Assembly: GCF_024586455.1 (NCBI RefSeq)
Contig: NC_065921.1
Location: 86,426,061-86,490,060 of the forward strand
DNA: 64,000 bases
Source: Bactrocera neohumeralis
Lineage: Eukaryota; Arthropoda; Insecta; Diptera; Tephritidae
Direction of reading: 5' to 3'
Both the position numbers and the translations under genes were made by a program. The notes under the pieces were generated by a model. It did not search any database. It had not been told where the DNA came from and was given only the letters and a program-made list of their open reading frames with translations. Below, piece after piece: positions 35,435 through 46,717 of the stretch (within the stretch, counting starts at the first letter, position 1; each line of letters begins with the position of its first letter).

Positions 35435-35615
35435 ATTGGACTTTCCGAATGGACCACCTAAGACGCAGCCGCGGTCAACATTTAAATGAAATTATCTTCA
35501 AAAAGTAAATGTCATGAACCAATCTAACGTTTCAAATAAAGAACCGATGAGATTTTGCAAATTTTATGCTTTTTTTTTAAAAAAAGTTATCAAGCTCTTA
35601 AAAAATCACCCGATA
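35435..35615 (+). repeat. inverted arm, right, of DD41D element
   Basis: Reverse complement of 34640-34821; it takes the place of the element's own 5' end. Confidence 0.85.
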
Positions 35616-35686
35616 TTTAAACATAAACAAATTGTGCACGAAACAAAAAGTAAAAACAAAAAAAGAAAAATAATCAACAATCAAAA

Positions 35687-37159
35687 ATGAGTGCTACTCA
35701 GCCTCACCAACAAGGCCGTAGGCATTCTTTAAATGCCTACTTTAGCTATGTCGAGCCAACAACAGTAACTCCTGGCAAAAACAAAATTAACGGCGATGAC
35801 TCATCATCGCAGCGATCAACCGAAAGAGCAAGTAAGCAAGCGCAGTCAGCAGAAGCAGCAGAGAACAGCAAACGGGCAACAACAAATGCGCCGACAGTAA
35901 ACAGTATGCAAGTACCAGCAAGCACACGGACAGTGAAGGAAAACAAAATGCAAGGTGAGAATGTACCAAGCAAAAAAGGGCCGTCTGTTCAGACTGGTAT
36001 TGATCGCTATATTAACGTAAAAAGGAAACTAAGTCCAGTTAAATCAGCGGTCAATACTTTAGTAAAAAGCCAGAAATCCTAAATGGCAACAGATTTGCCA
36101 TACTAAGCAATGGTTCAGACGACGATGCGAAGGGTACCACCACAGTCGTTAATGCCAAACCACCCCCAATATATTTGCGCGAGCGTAGCAGTAATGCTCT
36201 CGTTGCTGAATTAAGCAAAATTGTAGGTACTAACAATTTTCATATAGTGCCTTTGAAAAAAGGCAATATAGACGAAACAAAAATTCAGACCTACACTGAA
36301 AAAAGTTTCATGGAAATCGTTAAATTTTTGTCAAATAAAAAACAAAAATTATTATTCGTATCAACTGAAGAGCTCTAAGGGCCTAGTTGTTGTAATCAAG
36401 GGTATAGAGTCCGCCGTAGACTCCAGTGAAGTCAAAGAAGCACTGGAAGAATGCGGTTTTGGTATTAAAACTGTTGTAAATATATTTAATAGAAACAAAG
36501 TACCACAGCCAATGTTTAAAATTGAACTGTTGCCCAATTCGAATCAACTTAAAAAAAATGAGACCCATCCTATATATAATCTTAAATATTTGCTGCATCG
36601 TAGAGTAACTGTGGAAGAACCACATAAAAGAAACGGCCCGGTACAATGTACTAACTGCCAAGAATATGGGCATACTAAATCATATTGCACTCTACGCAGT
36701 GTTTGTGTGGTATGTGGTGATTTACATCCCACTTCCAGATGCACCCTTAAGAGAGAAGAATTAAATAAAAAATGCAGCAATTGCGGAGGAAATCACACTG
36801 CTAACTACAGAGGTTGCCCTGTATATAAAGATTTGAAATCAAAGTTGTCACAGGGCATTCAAGCACGTCGTAACCAAATGTTACAAACACCCCGTAATGA
36901 AATTATAGCAACCTCAGAAAAAAGATCAAATCCCATTACTTCTAACAATAATAATATGCAAGGAAGCTATGCAAATGTGGTGAAAGGCAACACTGTGCAA
37001 ATGCAACAGCCGCAAAATCCTCCAAATGGAGGTATTGAAACTATGATTATAAATCTTACACAGTGCATGACACAATTTATGTCCACCATGCAAAACATGA
37101 TCCAGGATTTAATAAAATCTCAAAATCAAATGCTGCAAAATTTATTAAGTAAAAAATGA
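35687..37159 (+). pseudogene. Jockey-clade ORF1 (Gag-like), two frameshifts
   Basis: Nucleic-acid-binding ORF1 protein of a Jockey element, about 490 residues if the frame were continuous. It starts at ATG 35687 (AAAAATGAGTG). The N-terminal 130 residues are Ser/Thr/Gln/Lys-rich and disordered. One frameshift lies near 36060 (the reading resumes with NRFAILSNGSDDDAKG), a second near 36375 (resuming KGLVVVIKGIESAVDSSEV, a PRE_C2HC-like region). Three zinc knuckles follow: CTNCQEYGHTKSYC, CVVCGDLHPTSRC and CSNCGGNHTANYRGC. A Gln/Asn/Met-rich C-terminus follows. In the family this protein packages the RNA and directs nuclear or telomere-proximal localisation. Its TGA (37157-37159) overlaps the ATG of ORF2. 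Confidence 0.9.
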
Positions 37160-39827
37160 GCTTCCTAAATATCTGTATATGGAATGCTAACGGGGTTAAC
37201 CAACATAAATTAGAGATTATCAGATTTCTGTCTGAAAAGAATATATGTAGATGTAATGCTTATTTCAGAAACTCATCTAACAAATAAAAATAATTTCAGT
37301 ATACCAGGATTTAGGCTATATGTTACAAATCATCCGGATGGAAAAGCGCATGGTGGCACGGCAGTGTTGATTAGAAATCGTTTAAACCACTATGCCCTAG
37401 AATCTCATGCTACTCCACAGTTACAAGCTACAACAATATCACTCAAAAATCGGCGTTGTGACTTAAACCTTACGGCTATATACTGTCCACCTCGTTTTAA
37501 AACTACAGAAATCGAGTTTAAAGACTTTTTTGGAACACTAGGTCAAAGATTTCTAGCAGGTGGAGATTACAACGCAAAACATACGTACTGGGGCTCACGT
37601 CTTATTAATCCGAAAGGACGACAGTTGTACTACACTATTATGAATAAGCATAATAAGCTGGATATAATATCTCCTGGTAAGCCGACATACTGGCCCAGTG
37701 ATAGAAGAAAAATACCAGACTTAATAGATTTTGCTGTAGTCAAAAATATAGATAGATCACTTATGACAGCTGACACATGTACAGACTTATCATCTGATCA
37801 TTCTCCTGTACTAATAAAGTTATACGAACAGCCCATGATAATTGAGCCAAAAGTTTCTCTAACATCATATAAAACTAACTGGTTGAAGTATAGAAAGTAT
37901 ATCAGCAGCCATATCAATATTGATTGCAAAATAAATACAGAAAGAGACATTGATGAAAATATAAGAGAAATTAATGACCTAATAACTAATGCAGCTGTAC
38001 TGGCAACACCAGAAAGAAACAATAAACCAGTTGGTTTTAGAAAGATCACAAATAATGAAATAGAGAAACTTGTAAATGAGAAAAGGCGAGCTAGGCGGGA
38101 ATGGCAGTTAAATCGCTCCCCTTCAACTCTGCTTCAACTGAAATCTGCTGTACGAAAGTTAAAAAAAGCGCTTAAACATGAAGAAGAACACAACACTGAA
38201 AATTATATAAAAAAATTGTGTCCAAATTCTAGCAAGCAAAACTCCCTTTGGAAAGCCCAAAAATCTTTCAAGCCACCAGTAGTTTCCAACATGCCTCTAA
38301 GACAGTTGAATGGTAATTGGGCACGTAGTGATGAGGATAAAGCAAATTGCTTTGCAAATCACCTAGAAAAGGTATTTCAACCCAATTCCCCAAAGAACAA
38401 CTTTGAGTTGCCAACCTTGCCTAATACCGCAAACGAGTCGCATGTGTCTATTAGGACTTCTACTTCTGAAGTTACTAGAATAATAAAAGAACTTAACCCA
38501 AAAAAAGTCACCAGGATATGACAATATTACACCAAAAATGCTAATTGAGTTACCAAATATTGCCGTAGAAGTGCTCTCTTTGCTCTTCAATGCAATTCTT
38601 AATCTCGGACACTATCCTAATTCATGGAAAAAGTCGCAGATTATCTTGATAGACAAACCTGGGAAAGACTTAACACAGCCGTCTTCATACAGACCAATCA
38701 GTCTTCTATCCTGTCTTTCTAAAATATTTGAAAAAGTGTTGCTATCAAAGATGTCTCCTTTCCTCCACGAAAATAATATAATACCAACGCACCAATTCGG
38801 GTTTCGTGAAAAACATAGCACGATAGAGCAAGTAAATAGAATTACTAACGAAATAAGAAAAGCATTTGAGCACAGAGAGTACTGTTCAGCTATATTCCTA
38901 GACGTGGCTCAGGCGTTTGATAAGGTATGGCATGAGGGCCTTTTATATAAGATTAAAAATATCCTACCTTCAGAATTGTATAAAATATTGGAGTCTTATT
39001 TAAAAAATAGAAAATTTATGGTAAAAGTGGGAGATTTCATATCTGATGAAAGACAGATAAGGGCTGGCGTACCCCAGGGCAGTGTTTTAGGCCCAACACT
39101 ATACATCATATATACAGCAGATCTTCCAACAGCTAATAATATATTGACTTCAACATTTGCGGATGACACAGCTTTAGTGAGCCGTAACAAATGCCACATA
39201 ATAGCATCAAGAATACTAGCCGAGCACCTAAGGTTTGTCGAAGAATGGCTAGCCAACTGGCGTATAAATGTTAATGAACAAAAGTGTAAGCATGTTACAT
39301 TTTCGCTTAGACCAAAAATGTGTCCGGAAGTAAAAATTAATAATATTTTAGTACCCCAAGCGAATGAAGTAACTTATCTTGGTATTCACCTCGATAGAAG
39401 ACTTACGTGGAGAAAACACATAGCGAGTAAAATAACTTGCATGAAGATAAGAGCTGCAAATTTAAATTGGCTATTAAATATAAACTCCAAACTTAGCCTA
39501 GACAACAAAGTGCTTTTATATAAAGCGGTCATAAAGCCGATTTGGATGTATGGAATTCAACTGTGGGGTACGACCTGTGCAACTAATATAGACATAATAC
39601 AAAGGTTCCAATCAAAAATGCTTAGATCAATCACGTGTTCGCCATGGTACATGCGTAATGAAAATATCCATAAAGACCTTGGTATTTCTATGGTAAAGAA
39701 AGAAGTAGAAGACAGCAAATTGAAATATATATCTAAACTCCGTGATCACCCAAACCCTTTGGCTAATGCTTTGGTACATTCCTGCAATCAAACACGCCTT
39801 AAAAGAAGAGATATGCCCGCGTACTAA
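37156..39827 (+). pseudogene. Jockey-clade ORF2 (endonuclease-reverse transcriptase), two frameshifts
   Basis: About 890 residues overall. ATG 37156 overlaps the ORF1 stop as ATGA. The APE-type endonuclease reads FLNICIWNANGVNQHKLEI, then after a one-base shift near 37245 DVMLISETHLT (catalytic Glu), AIYCPPRF, FLAGGDYNAKHTYWGS, IPDLIDFAV and LSSDHSPVLI (catalytic His). A second shift at an A7 run near 38505 precedes SPGYDNITPKML. RT motifs follow: SYRPISLLSCLSKIFEKVL, HQFGFREKHSTIEQV, motif A IFLDVAQAFDKVWHEGL, motif B AGVPQGSVLGPTLY, motif C TSTFADDTALVS, then VTYLGIHLDRRLTW. The C-terminal HPNPLANALV ends at TAA 39825-39827. No RNase H, as is normal for Jockey. All catalytic residues are present; only the two shifts break it, and both could be assembly or replication slips. 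Confidence 0.92.
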
Positions 39828-39938
39828 GGAGCAATGTATCACCAAAACAGCTCAATCACTTGCTTGAGCGTGTCTAGTTTTTAAATAGATTTAAGATTTT
39901 ATAACTTATTGTTAGGCTTTAAAACAAAAAGCAGATTC

Positions 39939-39988
39939 AATAAATAAAAAGAAGATATTGAAACAAAAAAAAAAAAAAAAAAAAAAAA
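39939..39988 (+). terminator. polyadenylation signal and poly(A) tail of Jockey element
   Basis: AATAAATAAAAA occurs about 20 bp before an uninterrupted run of 24 A (39965-39988), immediately followed by the right target duplication. Confidence 0.85.
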
Positions 39989-39996
39989 GCATGCCA
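39989..39996 (+). repeat. target site duplication, right, of Jockey element
   Basis: GCATGCCA, identical to 34483-34490. Confidence 0.75.
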
Positions 39997-42107
39997 TTAA
40001 TTACTCTCATTGCTCTTAGCTAACTTCAGGTTCGTGAAATATTACAATTCCGCTAAAGACCCTGTTAAAATTTTATATTAGAAACTGTAGCACTCAGAGT
40101 CAATCTCGGCACTTCCTCCAATTTATTTTGAGTTATTTCCTTAATTCACAACCCACTTGAAGTATTGCATGCACCATGTTGCATGTTGCGCCAATTCGAG
40201 TTCTATTTAATGCTGTTAAATGCATATTTGTGGCAGCACTCAAGTGCCTACACACAAGCTCATCACAGGCACACACACACACACTAGCGCACATAAACGT
40301 CCATATAACTAAATATATATTAAACGGCAGAGAGTAGCGAAAACAGATACATCATATGGGCCATGACTTGCCACACCCCACACCAAGAGTGTACTGCGAC
40401 GCGCTGTAGCGCACAACAAGCTCCATGCAACACGCTAACGAACTTGACTAAATATTCGATTAAAGCGCAAATGCCACAAAAAGCGCAACAAAGGTGAGCA
40501 AGTATGTTGGCTCCAACGTGTATATGCGGTTACTTCTCAATTCGCGCTAATGCGTGTCGTATCACTGCCACACACACACACATATAGACTTTTTTATATA
40601 GATGCACTGCCAAAGCGCTTGCCACAGAAATGCCACTTGCTATGCGCGCACAGCACTCAAACTTCGAAGCAGCATGGAAGTTACAAATGGTGTTGCAGTG
40701 TGTTTTTCTGTATGTGTGCTGTTGCAAGTGTTGCATGCACCTTTTCCATGCATCACGTGCTGCCCTCTTGAGTGTTTGCGCGTGTGTGTGCTGCAAATTA
40801 CTTGCGCGCTGCATATGTTGCACGTTTGATTTAGTTACCACTGCTGCCACAAACACTCAAAGTGTCCGTCATCTTCTGTTCCAGATCCAATTAACCATTT
40901 TGATGCATTTGCTTCCATTAACTTTTTACAGCGACTGCTTTGCAGTGCAATTTTTTTAACTTTTTCTACCTTCTATCACATATGTATATATGTGTGTGTG
41001 TGTTTGCGAGTGCGCGCACCTTCGCTGCTCTTGCCACATTTAGTTTTTTTCGCATTAAAAGCGAATTCGCCTGCTTCTAAGTCATTTTCGTCCGCGCCGC
41101 GCCTCACCCGCCTGGTCTACTCGTCCACTTGTCCACCTCTTTGTGGCGTTCTTTTTGCGCCCGTTGTCTTCTATTTGTCTACGGTATGTGCTGTCAGTTG
41201 GTGAGACAAAGTACTTGGCAATTGCCACAACCAAAGTGATTTAATGCAGTTTATGCGCTGTCATATCATATGAAGTGAACGATTTGCATTTAATTGAAGT
41301 CGCTTGCCACAGCGTGCCCGCCATTGAGGGATCTTATAAGCACCACCAACAACCAATGCATGCAACATTCGTTCCGATCAAAAATGGTGGCCTTATAAAG
41401 CCTTCAAATGGACGCTTATAAAAACTTTTATTGCACGAAATTGGCAAATAATCTTTTTTCTAAGCAATTTAATCATATGGCAGCGCCTAACAAGCTTATT
41501 GGGAAATTTATGTGTATGTCATTAGCGCTCACTTAGCGAGTAAGGCATTTTGACCGCTGTCAAGTTGCAGTTTTATTGCTTGGTTGTAGCAAGTGCGATT
41601 TCGAGAGTTTTTAGCTTTGTTTCGTTCGTTGGGAAGGTCTGCTAAGCAACAGCTCCGCTCTAGGTTTTCATAAAGTGTTGCCATTTTGCTCTTTTGTTCA
41701 ATATTCCTAAATGAGAACTTGGTAGTCTAGCACTGCCAATCACCAGCATTATTTAAGAAGCTTTGATTTCGGGGTTCTTTGAAAATATGTATCTTTGACA
41801 TATCACATAGTTACCCAAATCTATCATCTACCTAATATATCACTCCAACCAGATTTGAGCACTGATGGAAGTAATTTTACAGATTTATGAAGATGATTGT
41901 GTCCGACTTTATAGTTCAGGTCTTTATTGTGAGGTTTCAAGCCTCTTCATAGGTCTTTGACGGTATCTGCCTCAGCTATCTGCAAGATGAACAGCGATTT
42001 TCCAGACAATCTGGAAGAATTATGATCTCCAAGATGGAGACCCCGGTTGGAGAGAAGCTATTTGTGATCCAAAAAACTTTTAAAGAGGGATTCTACAGCG
42101 AAAAAAT
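39997..42107. other. spacer with microsatellites
   Basis: CA runs at 40269-40284 and 40570-40582, a TATG/TG run at 40990-41003, and cysteine-rich artefact frames on both strands at 40530-40960. No gene is supported. Confidence 0.45.
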
Positions 42108-42307
42108 CAAAATCCTGTTGAAATCAATAATTTCGATTCCAGCTAGCTTTTATGGATTGCTATTGAAGAAGTGAGATTCAAACTGCTTCAACTACATCAC
42201 AAACAGCTATAGTAATGGCCTCATATGTGTATGTCGAAAAATTCCTGTTAAGACTATTAATTTCGATTCCAGCTAGTTTACATGGATTGCTTTTAAAGGT
42301 ATGGTAT
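42108..42307. repeat. pair of diverged direct repeats
   Basis: About 70 bp is repeated with a 129-bp offset: both copies share TTTCGATTCCAGCTAG followed by a TATGGATTGCT or CATGGATTGCT phrase. The copies begin near 42108 and 42237. Confidence 0.6.
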
Positions 42308-42589
42308 CTTAGTCTTGCAAAATCGAAAGGTAGAATGGGTGAAATTATTTTATGCCTTTTTCTGCCCATGAGCATGATAACGTGTTAGAACCCTAAAATT
42401 TACTGTAGGCGAACCCTTTTGAAGCCAAGAAAAACTGGACTCCTTCTAATTTAACGCAAATCTTGAGTCCGCACATTTATTGATGACTGACCAGCGCTTC
42501 CCAAGCTCACAAAAGTTCCAGATATCCAGCACCGCTAACTAGTTTCCAGTCTGATATTTGAGAGCTCTTTATTGCCAACTGATCCGTAA

Positions 42590-42980
42590 AAACCCTGTAA
42601 CTCTGCCTGGCGTCCATGTAAGCCTTTCCACGTAGTAGGTAGATGGCTATATAACAACGCTCCTAGGCCTTTAGGAGGCCCTTTGTAATACAACTGGTAC
42701 CATAATCCACTCACTCTATTGTCTTCTCTCTGAATTCGTCCCTCTGATGAAGTTCAGTAGTATGAAAAGTTTTATGCGTGCAAGCTCTGAGACGTCATCA
42801 ATAAACCCTCGACCGATAGTTGCGATTCTTTTTCTATATAGTACCTTACATTCGCATAGAAGATGTTTTATAATATCCTCTTCATCTACCCCTTGACAGC
42901 TTCTACAATAGTCGTTATATGTCCCTCCTAGTCTACTGGCATATCTGCCAATTAGACAATAACTTAATAGCACTCCTACT
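42590..42980 (-). pseudogene. non-LTR retrotransposon ORF2 C-terminus and 3' UTR
   Basis: An 85-codon minus-strand frame reads LSYCLIGRYASRLGGTYNDY, CRSCQGVDEEDIIKHLLCEC and KVLYRKRIATIGRGFIDDVS, ending at 42716. This is the Cys/His tail (CxxC...HxxxxC) after the RNase H domain of R1/LOA-type elements, whose relatives begin LTGHCLIGxHAxRLG. Here TGHC is changed to LSYC. The frame is open to the stop, so this is among the less decayed of these fragments. The sequence 42590-42715 is presumed 3' UTR. Confidence 0.7.
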
Positions 42981-43029
42981 AAAGTTGTTGTATTATTCCT
43001 TTTAAATTTTAATAGTTGTTACTGTTTTA

Positions 43030-43955
43030 ACGGATTCTCAGTCCCCGTTAGGATGGTAAGGGTTATCTGTGTTGTCGTCGACGTCATCTAAAGGGAGGCC
43101 CAGGAAACGTGCTGTTTCGACGGGGTCGGACCAAAGGCAAAAGGGTGTTAGGTGAGCAGGGTTGGCAGTGCATGCAAAGAGGTGGTCAGTGTCATGCGGA
43201 GACTCTTTGCATGCAGGACATACATTTCATATGTCGGGGTCTATTCTGGATAAGTAGCAGTTTAACCTGCTACAATATCCAGAACCAGAAGAATTTTAAT
43301 AGTCGACATGTGCGGCCCATATTCCATTCGGCCCACATTTATCTGCTTGTTGAGCAAGTCGGGCATAGATTCCACCACGACTCAGCTATATTTATACCCT
43401 CTTTGTCGATTAAAGATCTGAAAGTAGCCATAGGTATATAAATTCCCTCTTTTTCAGAGTATAATTGCAGGGTAATGCCTGTTTTGGCCAGTTCAGCTGC
43501 TTCACAGTTCCTGGGGATATCATTATTGCAGGTTTATCGTGAAATGTCATGTAAGATCTACTAAGAGATCAAGCCACTCTTTCACTAACTTTGATGAAAC
43601 CCTAGGCGACTGTAGTAATTTCACAGCTGCTTGGCTATATGTATTTATAAACATATGATGAGAGCACACTTCTTTTCAGACAAAGAAAGCCTACTTTCAT
43701 TGCTGTGATCTCCGCTTGGAAGCCAATACGGAAGCCCAAACGGAAGGTGATTTCGGTATCTAATTTCGCAGAAAAGGCAAGACTTTCGCACTCGTTTCTC
43801 TAATTTCAACCCATCAGTATAGATGCTGGTCCTTGCGATCCTGTCCTCTGTGCCCTTTTCCCACTCTTTTCTTTAAGCAGATCAATCCAATTGTTGATGA
43901 GGCCCTGCTCAGCGATTCGGTTAGGTAGCTACGGCTTGGCTTGAAAAACGTAATC
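43030..43955 (-). pseudogene. non-LTR retrotransposon RNase H region and C-terminus, second family
   Basis: Minus-strand pieces: KVGFSVWR near 43700, INTYSQAAVKLLQS (a degraded SDSQAAIKAL RNase H motif), VSSKLVKEWLDLL, a Cys-rich tail with MYVLHAKSLR/CPAC, HALPTLLT.HPFAFGPTP (compare CPANPTxLTPxxLW) and the typical end VSWASL/ARFLGLPLDDVDDN TDN near 43060-43110. The tail (PANPTHLTP...ARFLGLP) differs from the neighbour at 42590-42980, so these are two families whose 3' ends abut in the same orientation. Many frameshifts and stops are present. Confidence 0.65.
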
Positions 43956-44086
43956 CAATGCTTGAAAACTTATGGTGGAGCTTGAAGCGAGTACAAGATA
44001 TCAAACTCCCTAGCGTTCTTAATGGCGTGCTTTAAGCCAAATTAATATTAAATTTCATATTAATGGATTATATTTGGTACAGGCAC

Positions 44087-44524
44087 TTTAGAGCGGGACA
44101 ATTTACCTGAGAGCCAAAAACGGCTAAGTCCTGTATATGGGAAATGTTGTACGCATCATTCTGAAAAAGTTTATCTAAGAAACTATGGGCCTAAAACCTG
44201 TTTCGAGCGAGTGATTTCTAAGGCGAATTTTTTTGGAATTATAAGAATCTGTACAGAAGTTTTTGGGATATCCGAATGAAATTTAATATGTAGGTGGATT
44301 TTGATATTCCATTGATCATATGTCGGCTTCGGCCAAATCGGACAACTATAACATATATCTCCCATACAACCGATTATTCTAATTTTTTATGATTTCGCCT
44401 TAAAGATCGCTGGATCGAAACCGGGTTTAGACCCATAGTCACTTAGACAAAGTTGTTCAGAATAATCCGTAAAATATTTCCCGCCTACCCGAGCTTATAG
44501 ATCAAAATCGACCCGCTCTAATGC
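44087..44524. mobile_element. palindromic MITE, copy B
   Basis: Ends TTTAGAGCGGGAC and GACCCGCTCTAATG pair, and the arms pair inwards: TATCTAAGAAACTATGGGCC (about 44172-44191) pairs with the region GACCCATAGTCACTTAGACA (about 44430-44449). The sequence is homologous to 400-828, including GTATGGGRGATAT in both. About 435 bp, no coding capacity. Confidence 0.75.
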
Positions 44525-46717
44525 ACATGGACCCCCTTTTAAAGGCGTAACTACAAATAGCGGCATTTGCGATTACAAAGCGTTAAAGCCGATTGCAAGG
44601 AAACTACGCATCCATTACCGTTAACTGCGTAGCGGCGGACATTAGAAGGATGCGCTTAATGGAAATTATACAGGCCATTATGAAAGCGCTTTGCACAACA
44701 ACAACAAACTCAGAAAATGCAGTACAACCATAACATGCGGCGAAATATGTAAATGGAGTAAACATATGAAGAAATATAGCGGACAACAACTAATTCGAAA
44801 ACACTTAACAAGTACTAAAATGTCCCAGCAAATGCGTTGTAATGCAATCATAATAAAAACGGTGACCAAAGGCGTGCCGGCAATCAGCAGCCGTACGTAT
44901 GACGCAATTTCAGGGAATAAGAACAAGCGAATAAAATATTTATATTTTAATACAAGCAAACAAACACATTAAAACGTTGGGGGCCGCGGTAAAAATTTAT
45001 GATTAAATTTTAATAAAAAAGAGAAAACACACAAAAAATAAAATAATAAATGAATTAATGTTTCGCGCAAAAGCGAATGCGCTGAAATGAACTGATAAGG
45101 TTTAACTGTAGGAATGCGCACCACGATGTTGCGAGTGGCGCGCGCAGCGAGCCGCAGCAGCGCCAGCAACAGCTTAAGCAGTAAAAATGATAATTTTACA
45201 ATCCACTTAGGCGCAGCGAACATTTATTTCTACATTAACTGCGCTCACCGGCAGCGAACAGCGACAAGCAAGCAACTGGCTAGCCAAGCGGCCGGTGGGG
45301 AGTACTAACTTTTAGTGGCCACTGAGCAAGGTGGCCAACGCCATCACCGCCGGCAACAGCCACGAGCGCATCAGCAACAATAACACCACCAGCAGCAACA
45401 GCGGTGCGTGTGCGACGGACAAGTGATCGGCGATGAGCCATCAATGTCGCATTGTGGGCATTACATCCTGCAGCACGCTGTGGCAGTGGCAGTGAATTAC
45501 AGCGCGCACAAACTCGAATTACAAGCCAAGCGCCGCAGTTGTCTGTCGCATAAAAGCGTCAGCAGGCGAGTTGAAGGCAATCGAGAGGCTCGACTTGAGC
45601 CGCCACCTGATGGCAGAAACATCAAAGTTAGCTGGCGAGTCGCGCGGCAGCTACAGCAGCGTTGTAGTCGTCGCGATATCGAACTGGTTATTGACTGGTA
45701 GTTGAGGTTCATTGGCGAAATTGTAACGCTGCGCATGTGCATAAACGCGCGTTACAAATTTATGCATGTATCTACTAGGCGCGTCGCTATGCGCCAACAT
45801 CGCACATTTCTGTGTCGCCGATTACTTTCAATCAGTCGGAAAGTGGCGCAAATACTTCACGCAACGGCTTGCCGCTGTTGGATTTTCACTTTTCGGCGGG
45901 CTGAACGTTTGAACATGCAGATTTCAGAAAATATGTTGCATTTGAAACTTAGAAAACTGTAAACAAAGCATAAAAGTATTAAAGATTTTTTAAAAATTAA
46001 AAAAAAAATTGCAACTATTTTTTTCACAGACTTATCAAGCGTTTATTAGGGTTCCTTGTTTCTATTCATGTTCACAAGCCTTACTAAAATTTTCAGTCAA
46101 TCAATTTTATTCAATTTAATTTCATTTAAATTCCTAAATACTCCCCTTCTACAAGTTTTTTAATACAAGTTTGGGCACCACTGCCTCATAATTAAATTTA
46201 ATTTACGTCAAAGCCTTGCCTGAGTCACTTATTCGTATGCCTTCGCTTTATCGTTTCTTAGGCGTTTCGCCGTTCATTAAAAATGTCATTTTATTATGTT
46301 TAGCAACATGTTTTACCACAAATTAGTGTATTGTTTATCGATTTGCTGTCTGTCGTGGCTTTGTGTCGGCGAGTTATTATGAGAAAATGCAAATTGTGCG
46401 CATAAATTTTGCAAGAAACTTTTTCATATTTTTTTCCAAATTTTTGGCACTCAGGGCACTGAGAAGTAGAGGTAGAGAAATTTATAGTAATTTAATTTTT
46501 CGAGTTTATTTTTGACTCAGTGGATGAGAGCTGGTATGCCAATTTCTTTACATAATCGTAAGATATCAGGTATGACTTACTTCTTGCCGTAAAGAGCTGT
46601 TCTAATCCAGATACAAAAAACAATTATTTTGTTGATATTTACCTAGCTTAACTATTAAAGAATATGTGTGCAACAGAATTTCACAAAATTCAAACTATTT
46701 TCAGGGTTACATATATA
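44525..46717. other. spacer, one GC-richer block
   Basis: 45100-45900 is markedly richer in G+C than its surroundings, with AGCAGCGCCAGCAAC-type sequence and open frames on both strands (45114-45308, 45408-45701 plus). No domain or plausible splice structure is visible, so I leave it uncalled; it could be an exon of an unknown gene or a regulatory block. The rest is AT-rich spacer. Confidence 0.4.

Larger units (their letters stand above)
34640..35615 (-). mobile_element. DD41D (rosa-type) element, snap-back derivative
   Basis: A Tc1/mariner-superfamily element starting TATCGGGTGATTTTTTAAG and ending with its reverse complement, flanked by TA. Each end contains not only the terminal repeat but also the 3' UTR and the last codons of the transposase gene. 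The left end is the true 3' end of the minus-strand gene; the right end, where the 5' end should be, is a second inverted copy of it. The arms are 34640-34821 and 35435-35615, almost identical apart from an A/T run. It sits in the 5' UTR of the Jockey element, so it inserted later. Confidence 0.85.
34491..39988 (+). mobile_element. Jockey-clade non-LTR retrotransposon, near full length
   Basis: About 5.5 kb, of which about 976 bp is a later DD41D insertion, leaving about 4.5 kb, the usual size of Jockey elements. It has a 5' UTR of about 220 bp, a Gag-like ORF1 with CCHC knuckles, ORF2 with endonuclease and reverse transcriptase but no RNase H (as expected for Jockey), a short 3' UTR with AATAAA, and 24 A residues. 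It is bounded by the 8-bp direct repeat GCATGCCA. ORF1 and ORF2 carry about four single-base frameshifts in total and otherwise no stops, so this is a recent but inactive copy. The start at 34491 is set by the target duplication. Confidence 0.9.
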
